Part shown: in pieces, positions 1 to 7,861 of the stretch | How positions within the stretch are numbered: position 1 is the first letter of the stretch | Layout: every line of letters starts with the position of its first letter | Assembly: GCA_029863735.1 (NCBI GenBank) | Contig: JAOTUT010000015.1 | Coordinates: 1 to 13,793, forward strand | Direction of reading: 5' to 3' | Length of the DNA stretch: 13,793 nucleotides | Origin: Ignavibacteria bacterium | Lineage (GTDB): Bacteria; Bacteroidota; Ignavibacteria; Ignavibacteriales; Ignavibacteriaceae | Made by a program: the position numbers and the translations under genes | The notes under the pieces: generated by a model | What the model saw: only the letters and a program-made list of their open reading frames with translations | The model's database searches: none | Told to the model about the DNA's origin: nothing

Positions 1-81
1 CTACTTTTTATTTTTAATTAATTAAATACAGTCTGTTAAAAAAATCAACGTACTATTTATTACCGTAAATATCATTCAAGT
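1..81. other. Left-edge noncoding stretch downstream of the efflux operon
   Basis: This AT-rich stretch follows the stop codon of the ABC ATPase gene on the minus strand. It includes the self-complementary run TTAATTAATTAA at 14-25. I find no open reading frame reaching the left edge with a convincing start and no GC-rich hairpin that would act as a terminator. The partner permease gene expected for this transporter therefore does not begin within 81 nt of the ATPase gene. Confidence 0.5.
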
Positions 82-804
82 TCAAATTACTCTTGCTTCA
101 TTTGAATTAGGAGTATATCTTTTTGCAACCACTTCATCTTTTTCAACAAGCCCGTCTTTTAATCTGATTATTCTTGCTGCGTGCTCGGCTATATATTCCT
201 CATGTGTTACAAGTATAATGGTGTTACCTTTGTCATGAATCTCATTAAACAGCAGCATAATTTCTTCGCCGGTTTTTGAGTCAAGGTTACCAGTTGGTTC
301 ATCTGCCAGTATGATAGAAGGATTTGTTACCAAAGCTCTGGCAACTGCAACACGTTGTCTTTGCCCACCTGAAAGCTCATTTGGTTTATGATGCATCCTG
401 TCTGCAAGTCCAACATCTGCAAGTGATTTTGAAGCTCTTTCCCTTCGTTCTGAATAAGGCATACCTGCATAAATTAATGGCAGTTCAACATTATGAAGAG
501 CATCAGATCTGGGCAGTAAGTTGAATGTTTGAAAAACAAATCCAATTTCTTTGTTCCTGATCCTTGCCAAATCGTTATCGTCCATATCACTTACGTTCAC
601 TGCATTAAATTCGTATTTTCCAGTAGTTGGAGTATCAAGACATCCGAGCATATTCATCAAAGTAGATTTACCGGAACCAGAGGGACCCATAATAGCAACG
701 TATTCATTCTTATCTATTCTCAAAGAAACGTCCCTTAATGCATGAACTTTTTCTAATCCAACATCGTATATTTTTGCTATATGTTCTATGTTTATAATAT
801 TCAT
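82..804 (-). CDS. ABC transporter ATP-binding protein, MacB/LolD type
   Basis: This 240-residue cytoplasmic ATPase powers an inner-membrane permease of the MacB/LolD/FtsX-like group. All nucleotide-binding motifs are intact: Walker [10 protein letters not shown] (40-48), Q-loop Gln92, ABC signature LSGGQ (144-148), Walker B IILADEP (164-170) and H-loop His201. The phrase [10 protein letters not shown] and the short ~240-residue length are typical of stand-alone MacB/LolD-class ATPases rather than importer or fused exporter ATPases. The ATG at 804 has an upstream AGGAA on the minus strand. The gene starts 17 nt after the adaptor stop codon, so it is the third gene of the tolC-like/adaptor/ATPase operon. 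No permease is visible, so the substrate (drug, lipoprotein, peptide or siderophore) cannot be inferred. ATPase identity is near certain; the assignment to MacB rather than another member of the class is moderate. Confidence 0.93.
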   Translation of the reverse strand: MNIINIEHIAKIYDVGLEKVHALRDVSLRIDKNEYVAIMGPSGSGKSTLMNMLGCLDTPTTGKYEFNAVNVSDMDDNDLARIRNKEIGFVFQTFNLLPRSDALHNVELPLIYAGMPYSERRERASKSLADVGLADRMHHKPNELSGGQRQRVAVARALVTNPSIILADEPTGNLDSKTGEEIMLLFNEIHDKGNTIILVTHEEYIAEHAARIIRLKDGLVEKDEVVAKRYTPNSNEARVI

Positions 805-821
805 GTTAATTCCTGATTTGG

Positions 822-2126
822 TTAGTTATCATCCTCTTCAGCCATTTCTTTGTTTCCATCGCCGCGTTTTTGTTCAACTCTAACAACAGAGTCATCCTCT
901 AACTCCCTTGAAATTACACGGTAACTACCAGATACAACTTCAGCGCCCTCGTCCAAACCACTTTTTATTTCAAGATAATTATCATCACTTATACCTGCTT
1001 CAACAACAACCATTTTGGCTTTTCCGTTATCTACCAAAAATACAACTTCTTTTGGCTTTTTGTTTTTCATCATTCTATTTCCATTTTCTTCCTTCTCATC
1101 AGTTTTGGTAGAATCTTCATTAACAGGAACATCTGTCCTTGCAGTTACACTCTGAATAGGAACACTTATAACATTTTCAACCGTTTCTGTTTCTATATCT
1201 GCATTACAGGACATTCCCGGACGTAAGTATGGATCGAGGTCTATTAACTTTATCTTGACCGAAAAATTGACTACCTGTTCTTGAGTTCCGAATCCAGCTG
1301 ATATGGCACTATTTCCAATTTCTGTAACAATTCCGTTAAATACTTTATCACCAAATGCATCAACTGTTATGTTAGTAGTGTCGCCAACAGAAACCAGTAC
1401 CACATCGTTTTCATCTACATTAACAACAGCTTCCATATTACTCAGGTCGGCAACAGTCATAATATTTGTTCCCTGACTAAAACCGCTTCCTAAAACTCTT
1501 TCAGCGAGCTCAACATTAAGCTGAATAACTATTCCATCAATCGGAGAATAAATGGTTGTCTTGTATAATGTTTCGAGAACTTCCCTCAATTGTGCTTTAC
1601 TCTGGAGGACATTTGCAGCAGCGGCATCATAAGATGCCTTAGCTGAAAGGTAATTAGATTGCACCGCTTCTAATTCCGAATCGCTCGCTAATGCTTTGCT
1701 ATGAAGTTCCTGTGTGCGATCATACTCAAGTTGTACCCTGTTTAATTCAGCGTCACGCATTTGCAATGATGCTTCAGAAGATTTTAGACTAGCTTCCAGT
1801 CTATCCTTCTGAGCCATGTATTGGTCCCCTTTTATTTTTATGAGAAGGTCACCTTTCTTTACAACATCGCCCTCTTTAACAGGCAAGCTTATAATCTCTC
1901 CAGTTACTTCTGGTGTAATAAGCACTTTAAACTCCGGATCAATTTTTCCAGTGGCAGTTACAGTTTGAGTAATGTTCCTTTTCTGAACTTTTTCAGTTTG
2001 GACGAGAATTATATTTTCCTTACTACCTCCTGCAAAGGTGACTATAACAAGGATGAGTATTAGTAGACCTAATCCACCAAAAATGAAAAGTTTTTTCTTT
2101 GATTTTTTCTTTTTACCATTTGCCAT
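822..2126 (-). CDS. Periplasmic adaptor of a tripartite efflux system, MacA/HlyD family
   Basis: This 434-residue membrane-fusion protein bridges an inner-membrane transporter and a TolC-type channel. A Lys-rich cytoplasmic N-terminus (KKKKSKKK) precedes one membrane anchor (about 13-33). Next come the first half of the lipoyl/barrel-sandwich domain (about 55-100, with [18 protein letters not shown]), a long alpha-hairpin rich in Ala, Glu and Leu (about 100-190), and the second lipoyl half (YSPIDGIV, 193-200). A beta-barrel domain (about 230-315, ending in [11 protein letters not shown]) and a membrane-proximal domain follow. The hairpin and the ATPase next door favour a MacA-like adaptor. 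A highly charged, low-complexity insert at about 331-360 interrupts the membrane-proximal domain, and the C-terminus is acidic. The ATG at 2126 has AGGAG 9 nt upstream. The gene begins 23 nt after the outer-membrane channel gene. Confidence 0.9.
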   Translation of the reverse strand: MANGKKKKSKKKLFIFGGLGLLILILVIVTFAGGSKENIILVQTEKVQKRNITQTVTATGKIDPEFKVLITPEVTGEIISLPVKEGDVVKKGDLLIKIKGDQYMAQKDRLEASLKSSEASLQMRDAELNRVQLEYDRTQELHSKALASDSELEAVQSNYLSAKASYDAAAANVLQSKAQLREVLETLYKTTIYSPIDGIVIQLNVELAERVLGSGFSQGTNIMTVADLSNMEAVVNVDENDVVLVSVGDTTNITVDAFGDKVFNGIVTEIGNSAISAGFGTQEQVVNFSVKIKLIDLDPYLRPGMSCNADIETETVENVISVPIQSVTARTDVPVNEDSTKTDEKEENGNRMMKNKKPKEVVFLVDNGKAKMVVVEAGISDDNYLEIKSGLDEGAEVVSGSYRVISRELEDDSVVRVEQKRGDGNKEMAEEDDN

Positions 2127-2149
2127 TCTTTTTATCTCCTAAAAGTCTA

Positions 2150-3490
2150 TTATTCGTAATTCTTATAATCTAATGTGCCTAGATTATACTTTAATTTCTG
2201 ACTCAGTACTATATAAGAAAATTGAGAATTTAACAGATCAGTAAGTGCAGTTGTATAACGTGAGTTGACTATTAGAACATCAAGCAGTTTGCCAGAACCA
2301 AGTGCATATTTTTCTTCTTCAATCTTAAGGGTTTCTCTTGCCGCAGAAATATTCTTTTCACTTACAACCAATGCCTTTTGCGAAGCCTGAAGATCCAGAA
2401 AATTAGTTTTGATCTCCTTTTTAATCTCTCTTTCAAGATCACTCAATTCAATTGCTGAGTTTTTAGATAGCACTTCGGCTAGCTGAACCTGATTGCTAAC
2501 TGACCATCCTAGAAACAATGGAACATTAAGTGATAATCCAAATTGAAGATTTCTATTTTCATCTATTTCTGAAACAGTGGTACCAAACCAAGAATAATTT
2601 CCACTTGCAACTAGTGAAGGCCAATGTCCTGACTGTGCTATTGTAACACTTTCCTTTGTGCTTTCATAGTTTAGCATAGCGCTTTTGTAATCATATCTTT
2701 GATTTAAAGCATCTGTAACTAATTCACTTATGTCTTGGTAATCAGTTAGCAGATTGGAATTTAATATTTCAGAATCGATGCTAGTTAGGGTATCAGTAAA
2801 CGTAAATTCTTCTAATACATCAATGCCGAGATAAAAAAGCAAATCCTTCTTTGCCAATTCAAGTTGATTTTCAGTTCTGATCAATTCCAGTTCAGCATTA
2901 CCTTTGGCAACTTCTTGCTGATAAACATCGGCTAATGTAGCTGCACCTAGTCTGCTTCTTTCTTTTATTGTTTCGAGATTCTTCTCATTCCACTTCAGAT
3001 CATCTTTTTTTACATTGAGTAACTGAGCACTATAAACCACCTGATAATAAAGGGTCATTGTCTGGTAAACCAAATCTTGTTTTAATCTTTCCAGAGTTAA
3101 TTGCGCGGATTCGAGTTCATCTTTACTCCTTGAAAGAGTTGCCAGATTCGCAAGACCATCAAACAATGTCCAATTAGTTCTTAAACCTAAATTGTATGAC
3201 CTTAGTTGCTGCGAGCCATCAACAACCTGGCCTGTGTTAGGATCAACATATAATCCCTGTTGATCTGTTTTACTCCATTGCCAATTTGCATTTGCACCAA
3301 GAGTCGGTAAAAAATTTCCGTAAGCAGCTTGTACTTCCGATTCAAAACTTTCTATTTGATTAGAGCTTTTCAAATAGGTCGTATTCTTGTGCAAAGCAAT
3401 ATTGATAGCTTTTTCAAGCGTTAGTTTTTCCTGAGGAATTATGGATGCTGAAATTAAAACAGTGAATAAAGTAGTGATTATTAATCGCAT
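2150..3490 (-). CDS. TolC-family outer-membrane efflux channel
   Basis: The product is predicted to be the outer-membrane exit duct of the tripartite pump. From the chosen ATG it is 446 residues: a hydrophobic signal peptide (about 1-19), then two homologous outer-membrane-efflux repeats. Each repeat has a beta segment leading into long coiled-coil helices; the matching phrases are WTLFDGLANL (107-116) and VPLFLGWSVS (323-332), and each half later carries a LGAATLADVY or LGSGKLLDVL phrase. I start the gene at the ATG at 3490 because GGAG lies 6 nt upstream of it. A longer frame opens at a TTG (3502), but that TTG overlaps this ribosome-binding site and would add only four residues ahead of the signal peptide. 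It is the promoter-proximal gene of the three-gene operon. Confidence 0.9.
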   Translation of the reverse strand: MRLIITTLFTVLISASIIPQEKLTLEKAINIALHKNTTYLKSSNQIESFESEVQAAYGNFLPTLGANANWQWSKTDQQGLYVDPNTGQVVDGSQQLRSYNLGLRTNWTLFDGLANLATLSRSKDELESAQLTLERLKQDLVYQTMTLYYQVVYSAQLLNVKKDDLKWNEKNLETIKERSRLGAATLADVYQQEVAKGNAELELIRTENQLELAKKDLLFYLGIDVLEEFTFTDTLTSIDSEILNSNLLTDYQDISELVTDALNQRYDYKSAMLNYESTKESVTIAQSGHWPSLVASGNYSWFGTTVSEIDENRNLQFGLSLNVPLFLGWSVSNQVQLAEVLSKNSAIELSDLEREIKKEIKTNFLDLQASQKALVVSEKNISAARETLKIEEEKYALGSGKLLDVLIVNSRYTTALTDLLNSQFSYIVLSQKLKYNLGTLDYKNYE

Positions 3491-3538
3491 TCTGATCTCC
3501 AATTTGAATTTACCCTTTTTTATGAATTAGACAGATAG

Positions 3539-3569
3539 ATAATATGCAATGTTACATTATTTTTTTCAA
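3539..3569 (-). promoter_or_regulatory. Candidate promoter of the efflux operon with internal palindrome
   Basis: On the minus strand TTGAAA (3569-3564) and TATTAT (3544-3539) are 19 nt apart, about 50 nt upstream of the tolC-like ATG. The palindrome AATGT-T-ACATT (3548-3558) fills the spacer, where a repressor would block RNA polymerase. An alternative Bacteroidota-type element, TATTTTTG, lies on the minus strand at 3593-3586 but lacks a clear upstream TTTG. In such AT-rich DNA both could be chance matches. Confidence 0.25.
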
Positions 3570-3587
3570 TGTATAAAATCCATTGCA
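3545..3587. repeat. Operator-like inverted repeats upstream of the efflux operon
   Basis: Two nested symmetric elements occur here. One is the short perfect palindrome AATGT-T-ACATT (3548-3558). The other is a wider inverted pair, TGCAATG (3545-3551) and CATTGCA (3581-3587), separated by 29 nt. A further CAATGT (3567-3572) repeats the core. Clustered copies of one half-site next to an efflux operon resemble binding sites of a dimeric repressor, but no regulator gene is in the window to support this. Confidence 0.3.
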
Positions 3588-3723
3588 AAAATACATAATA
3601 AGCTTCGATCTTATTTGTTAACATTATAAACGGTAGAATAAGTATATATTCGGTTAATAATGTTTGGCTTTTTTAGTCCTTTGTCAATCTTTATAGCTAA
3701 AAAAAGTGGGATAAAATCACTGC

Positions 3724-3753
3724 TTGAATACATAAGTTTAATTCTCTTATATT
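3724..3753 (+). promoter_or_regulatory. Candidate sigma-70-like promoter for the small membrane protein gene
   Basis: TTGAAT (3724-3729) and TATATT (3748-3753) are separated by 18 nt. Transcription would begin near 3760 and give a leader of about 20 nt that contains the ribosome-binding site GAGG (3769-3772). The arrangement fits the start chosen for the downstream gene. Confidence 0.4.
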
Positions 3754-3780
3754 AGCAATAACAATTTAGAGGTAAAAAAA

Positions 3781-4215
3781 GTGCAATCATATTTAAAACT
3801 ATCCTTCCATACTTTAACTTTCATTATGATTCTATCAATAGCAATTTTTTCCTCAGATACTTTTGCTCAGAACGGACTTAGAATTTTTGAGGATTATGGT
3901 ACTGGTGGCAGCGGCAGTACATCCCAATCCGATAACGGTAATGACGATACAGCACTTTATGTAGTTGGAGGCTTAGTAGTCGCTGGAATATTAGTTTATG
4001 CTCTGGTATTTAAAAAAGATAAGAATGTCGAGGAAGATACAACTGCATCGATAAAATCTAATCTGATATTGTCTGAAACAAGTGATTTTAATTCTGCTGT
4101 AGAATTACAAAAAGTCAAAGATAAAATTCCGGTTGATCTTTTTCTAGGAATAAGAAATAATGAAGCAGTGAGGACTGATAAAACCTATCTGTTAGGTTTA
4201 AGAGTCAAATTATAA
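3781..4215 (+). CDS. Small exported or membrane protein of unknown function
   Basis: I do not recognise this 144-residue protein. It starts at GTG, supported by GAGG at 3769-3772 with 8 nt spacing. Residues 1-29 look like a cleavable signal peptide (hydrophobic core, then SSDTFA before Gln30). A Gly/Ser/Asp-rich linker follows (about 40-57), then one hydrophobic segment (58-77) with small-residue spacing GGLVVAG that could pack tightly against another helix. The positively charged KKDK comes next. The C-terminal part (about 88-144) alternates polar and hydrophobic residues as beta structure does and ends in LLGLRVKL. If the first segment is cleaved, the tail would lie in the cytoplasm. The gene sits alone, divergent from the efflux operon and convergent with cca, with 5 nt between stop codons. 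A role with the efflux pump is possible but rests only on proximity. Confidence 0.75.
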   Translation: MQSYLKLSFHTLTFIMILSIAIFSSDTFAQNGLRIFEDYGTGGSGSTSQSDNGNDDTALYVVGGLVVAGILVYALVFKKDKNVEEDTTASIKSNLILSETSDFNSAVELQKVKDKIPVDLFLGIRNNEAVRTDKTYLLGLRVKL

Positions 4216-4220
4216 AATTA

Positions 4221-5624
4221 CTAATTATCAAGAAATTGATCTTTAATCGTTAACAGATATTCATAGGCTTCTTCATAATTGTTTCCGATCACTCCGTCGA
4301 GTATAGCCTCTTCAATGGCTGTTTTAATTTCTCCAACTTTCTTCGATGGTCTTAGATTACAAACCTGCATAATAACATCTCCGCCAACTGGTGATTGAAA
4401 CGCTCCGAGTTTATCTTTCTCTTGAACTTCAAGCACCTTCTTCATCACAATTTCATAATTCTGAAGATACTTTTCCACCTTTTCGGGATTCTTACTTGTA
4501 ATATCAGCCCGGCATAGAGTAATTAAATCCTCAAGATCTTCATCGGCGGCTACAATCAATCTTCTAATCGCTGAATCAGAAACATCATCACTTACGAGAG
4601 CAATTGGACGCAAATGAAGTCTAACAAGTTTTTCCATATAGTCAAGCTTGTTCATAGGGAGCTTCATTCTTTTGAAAATTGATTTCATCATCCTTGCGCC
4701 AAGTTCTTCGTGACCATGAAAAGTCCAACCTGTGCCTTCAATAAACTTTTTTGTTTTTGGTTTGGCAATATCGTGGACCAGCGCTCCAAATCTTAACCAG
4801 ACATCATCCGTTTTTTTTGAGATATTATCCACAACTTCCAAAGTGTGAAAAAAAACATCTTTATGATGGTATTCCTCTCTTTGTTCAACTCCAATCATTT
4901 GTGATATTTCAGGAAAAATTCCTTCCATCACTTTTGAAACCTGTAGCAGTTTTAGCCCAATAGACGGTTTGTCTGACTTTAAGATTTTCAGGAACTCATC
5001 GGTTTTTCTTTCCTGGGAAACTATTTCCAGTCTTTCTCTTAATTCCTCTGCCGATTTCAGAATGGAACTGTCAACATTAAAATTTAATTGTGAAGCAAAT
5101 CGAAATGCTCTTAATATTCTCAATGGGTCATCATCAAATGTTATTTTTGGATCAAGAGGAGTTCTGATTAGTTTCTTTTCAATATCATCTATTCCGTTAA
5201 AATGATCAATTACTTCTCCGAAATTTTCTTTTAGAATTGACACTGCTATTGTATTAATTGTGAAATCACGTCTGGAGATATCGTCAGAAAATGTTCCTTG
5301 CGAAACAAGTGGTTTTCTACTTGATTTTTTGTAAGACTCCTTTCTTGCTGCAACAAATTCAAAATTTAATCCCTTGTAAGTGAAGTGAGCTGTGCCAAAA
5401 GTTTTGAACACAACAACATCATGAATTCCAAATGAAGCAGCAAAAGTTTGTGCATATTTTAATACGTCACCGACTACGAGGAAATCAATATCTTCAATCT
5501 CTTTGTTTAAAATAAGATCCCGGATGAATCCACCAACAACATAAACCTCAACACCAACTTCTTTAGCTACTTTAGAAGCGGTTTCAAGAAAATCAAATTT
5601 CTCTAAATTTTCTTTAAGATTCAT
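4221..5624 (-). CDS. cca: CCA tRNA nucleotidyltransferase with HD domain
   Basis: This 467-residue class II nucleotidyltransferase would add or repair the 3' CCA of tRNAs using CTP and ATP. The head domain has VGGFIRDLIL (30-39) and the metal-binding DIDFLV (Asp45, Asp47). RRDFTINTIA (118-127) and DDPLRILRAFRFASQL (165-180) then match the nucleotide-recognition and neck regions of the polyA-polymerase/CCA family. A C-terminal HD phosphohydrolase-like domain follows, with His260, His284-Asp285 (VHDIAK) and His303/His305. The combined length fits HD-containing bacterial CCA enzymes. Sequence alone does not exclude a poly(A) polymerase or a CC-only or A-only enzyme, but the tRNA gene in this window lacks an encoded CCA, so the organism needs this activity. 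The gene starts 2 nt after the membrane peptidase-like gene and is probably translationally coupled to it. Confidence 0.88.
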   Translation of the reverse strand: MNLKENLEKFDFLETASKVAKEVGVEVYVVGGFIRDLILNKEIEDIDFLVVGDVLKYAQTFAASFGIHDVVVFKTFGTAHFTYKGLNFEFVAARKESYKKSSRKPLVSQGTFSDDISRRDFTINTIAVSILKENFGEVIDHFNGIDDIEKKLIRTPLDPKITFDDDPLRILRAFRFASQLNFNVDSSILKSAEELRERLEIVSQERKTDEFLKILKSDKPSIGLKLLQVSKVMEGIFPEISQMIGVEQREEYHHKDVFFHTLEVVDNISKKTDDVWLRFGALVHDIAKPKTKKFIEGTGWTFHGHEELGARMMKSIFKRMKLPMNKLDYMEKLVRLHLRPIALVSDDVSDSAIRRLIVAADEDLEDLITLCRADITSKNPEKVEKYLQNYEIVMKKVLEVQEKDKLGAFQSPVGGDVIMQVCNLRPSKKVGEIKTAIEEAILDGVIGNNYEEAYEYLLTIKDQFLDN

Positions 5625-5626
5625 AA

Positions 5627-7852
5627 TTAATAATTCAAATTGAAATTAGTTTCATTAAGAATATTTTCCGAATTTTTGAGGAACCATTCAGTCTTTTTAG
5701 AATTCTCCTCCGTTAGTTTCAGCAGGTTAAGGTCGTCCTTATATCTTAATGCAAAACCTGCCATTTTTCGAGCTTTGACGTAATCAAAATGACGTAACAT
5801 ATATTCAGATAACTTAAGTAGAGCGTAACTACTTAACTCATTCTTTACTTCTAAATTATTTTCAAAGTTTAATATGAATGAGTGATAGTCTTCTCCAAGT
5901 GATGTACTCAGGTCTATCATCAATGGTATTGAGGGATAGTTGTAAACCCGCAAATTCAAATTTTTTAAGATTGCGTATCGATCATATTCCCTTCCAGCAA
6001 CGTAATTTTTTAGAGAACTATTCTTTAACAAAGAAATTCTTGTATTACTTACCAATTCTAATCTCCTATTCGGTTTAACATGGACCAAAAAGTGATATTG
6101 TTCTTTTGCTTTCTCAATCTCATTGTTCATAACAAGCTGATCAGCTAATCGAAATTTCAGATCATACTCGTAGCTTGTTCCTAAAAAAGTATCTAACTTC
6201 GAATCAAGTAAACTGATTGCCTGCCTGAGAGAATCTCTATCTTCATAAATTTTCGATAAACCAACAACAGCACTATAATTTTCAGTTTCTGATAAAATAT
6301 TTTCAAAAATGTTATTTGCATTATCATAATTCTTCTGTGAATAGTATTCCCAGGCTTTTGCAAGACTTGAAGAAACATATCTTGGACAAATTTTACTTAT
6401 TAGTGGCTTACGACCGAAATAGTAATTAGCTCTTTCTTTCGTTGCGTTTAGAGTTAAAGTATCCAGGAACAGTTCATAATTTTTTATTACTGAACTTAAC
6501 TCGGTTGCATAAGATTTTTCAAAGTCATTGTTCTGATAAAATTGTTTGACCTTTTCTATTCCGTATTCCTGAGTTAAATATTGAATGAATGAACCTGAAT
6601 AGATGTAAGAAAGGCTTGAAACACTTCCGAAGAAACTGAAGCTGTTAAACATTAAATTTAAATTAACGCGGTAACCATTTTTAAATGCTAATGATACCAT
6701 ATAATGGATGCTGTTCTCATCATAGAATCCATCCGCAGCCTCAGCAACTCCCTCAATCAAAGCCGGGTTAAATCCTTTAGCCAGCTTAAAAATGCCTGTT
6801 CCAAAACTGGCAGTAAAACAATGGGCGATTTCGTGTTTAAGTGTACTTTCCCAGGTATCAGCAGAAACATAAATACTATTCAGCCAGGGCTTGGCAACAT
6901 CTGCTGCACCAGCGCCAAATAAATTTTTCTTTTGCTCTCCATCAAAAAAAATAAATGATTTGATTTTAGAATCAGGCTCTTCCTTAAAAAAAATACTGTG
7001 CTGTAAATAATAATATTCCTGGTTCAATACTATCTGTTGGAGAACTTTTTTTTCAATTCGTGCATCAGCTTGAATTATAAAGTGTTCAGACTCAACACAG
7101 TAAGCAAGCTTTTCTTTTAAACTTGATTCTGTAGTTGTAAATCCTAATAACGGAGAAAAAAGGAAGTAAAACAATCCGGTGATGAAAAATGCGGCCACTA
7201 GAAAAGAAAATTTTTTCCTGAAAGAAACTCCTTTAATAGACCATCCTAAAAAATAAATAAGTACGGGGATGAAGAATATCAAATTAAGTACTCTATAGAG
7301 AGTGAGTTTTAGATCGACACTCAGTCCTTCATCATAAATAGTTCCTGGAAAATATGCGAAGAGTGGGTTATAAAGATAGACCTGCGGATTGAAATAGATC
7401 TCGAGCACTGGGATGAATAGTATTAGTAAATAAAAAAATATAAACGAAATTATTCTTAATTTTTTTACTAAGACGCAGATAGCTGAACCGAATGCACTTC
7501 CTATTATTACTGAAGGGAAAGTGATTACTAAGTAAAAGATCAGCCCATCAGTAAAAGAGCAGAATCCAAATATGATTGAATTTACAACTGAAATTGCAAA
7601 AGGCAAAAAGAGCATCCATCTTAAAGCTGATAAATATTTTTCTATATTAAACTTTATATTTTCTTTAGTAGTGGATTTTAAGAAAGAAATATTGAATAGC
7701 CCGGATAAAAAAGATATAAGCAACGCATTTAACGCTGAGAATTCGTACCCAAAAACATTAGTCAATGGAAGAGAAAGGAGATATAGATTTATAACACCTA
7801 TAATAATTAAAAAGACAGCTAAGTAGTTATTTTTTTTTAGAAACTTTATCAT
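5627..7852 (-). CDS. Seven-pass membrane protein with HEIAH metallopeptidase-like domain and TPR-like tail
   Basis: I do not recognise a named family for this 741-residue protein. About seven hydrophobic segments fill residues 10-234 (near 10-32, 36-58, 78-98, 104-130, 133-155, 187-205 and 213-234). With a positive N-terminus inside, the rest would lie in the periplasm. Residues about 250-430 resemble a gluzincin/peptidase-MA domain: His340-Glu341-x-x-His344 (HEIAH), then 23 residues later LIEGVAEAAD, where Glu367 is a plausible third zinc ligand. Residues about 495-720 are helical and look like degenerate tetratricopeptide repeats, for example AWEYYSQKNYDNANNIFENI (500-519). The ATG at 7852 lies 9 nt after the murA stop, and the stop is 2 nt before cca, so the gene is embedded in that operon. 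A role in envelope proteolysis or quality control is an inference; substrate and activity are unknown. Confidence 0.82.
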   Translation of the reverse strand: MIKFLKKNNYLAVFLIIIGVINLYLLSLPLTNVFGYEFSALNALLISFLSGLFNISFLKSTTKENIKFNIEKYLSALRWMLFLPFAISVVNSIIFGFCSFTDGLIFYLVITFPSVIIGSAFGSAICVLVKKLRIISFIFFYLLILFIPVLEIYFNPQVYLYNPLFAYFPGTIYDEGLSVDLKLTLYRVLNLIFFIPVLIYFLGWSIKGVSFRKKFSFLVAAFFITGLFYFLFSPLLGFTTTESSLKEKLAYCVESEHFIIQADARIEKKVLQQIVLNQEYYYLQHSIFFKEEPDSKIKSFIFFDGEQKKNLFGAGAADVAKPWLNSIYVSADTWESTLKHEIAHCFTASFGTGIFKLAKGFNPALIEGVAEAADGFYDENSIHYMVSLAFKNGYRVNLNLMFNSFSFFGSVSSLSYIYSGSFIQYLTQEYGIEKVKQFYQNNDFEKSYATELSSVIKNYELFLDTLTLNATKERANYYFGRKPLISKICPRYVSSSLAKAWEYYSQKNYDNANNIFENILSETENYSAVVGLSKIYEDRDSLRQAISLLDSKLDTFLGTSYEYDLKFRLADQLVMNNEIEKAKEQYHFLVHVKPNRRLELVSNTRISLLKNSSLKNYVAGREYDRYAILKNLNLRVYNYPSIPLMIDLSTSLGEDYHSFILNFENNLEVKNELSSYALLKLSEYMLRHFDYVKARKMAGFALRYKDDLNLLKLTEENSKKTEWFLKNSENILNETNFNLNY

Positions 7853-7861
7853 TTAAAACTT

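Noticed and set aside
3488..3502. TTG at 3502 as the start of the TolC-like gene
   Set aside because: It overlaps the GGAG that serves the ATG at 3490 and would add only four residues before a normal signal peptide.
3668..3705. Inverted repeat TTTTTTAG / CTAAAAAA upstream of the small membrane protein gene
   Set aside because: The stem is almost all A-T with a 20-nt loop. Such pairs arise easily in DNA this AT-rich, and it lacks the GC core of a terminator or attenuator.
7572..7826. 84-codon plus-strand open frame opposite the membrane protein
   Set aside because: It is antisense to membrane segments of the 741-residue protein. Such hydrophobic codons read backwards often yield stop-free frames.
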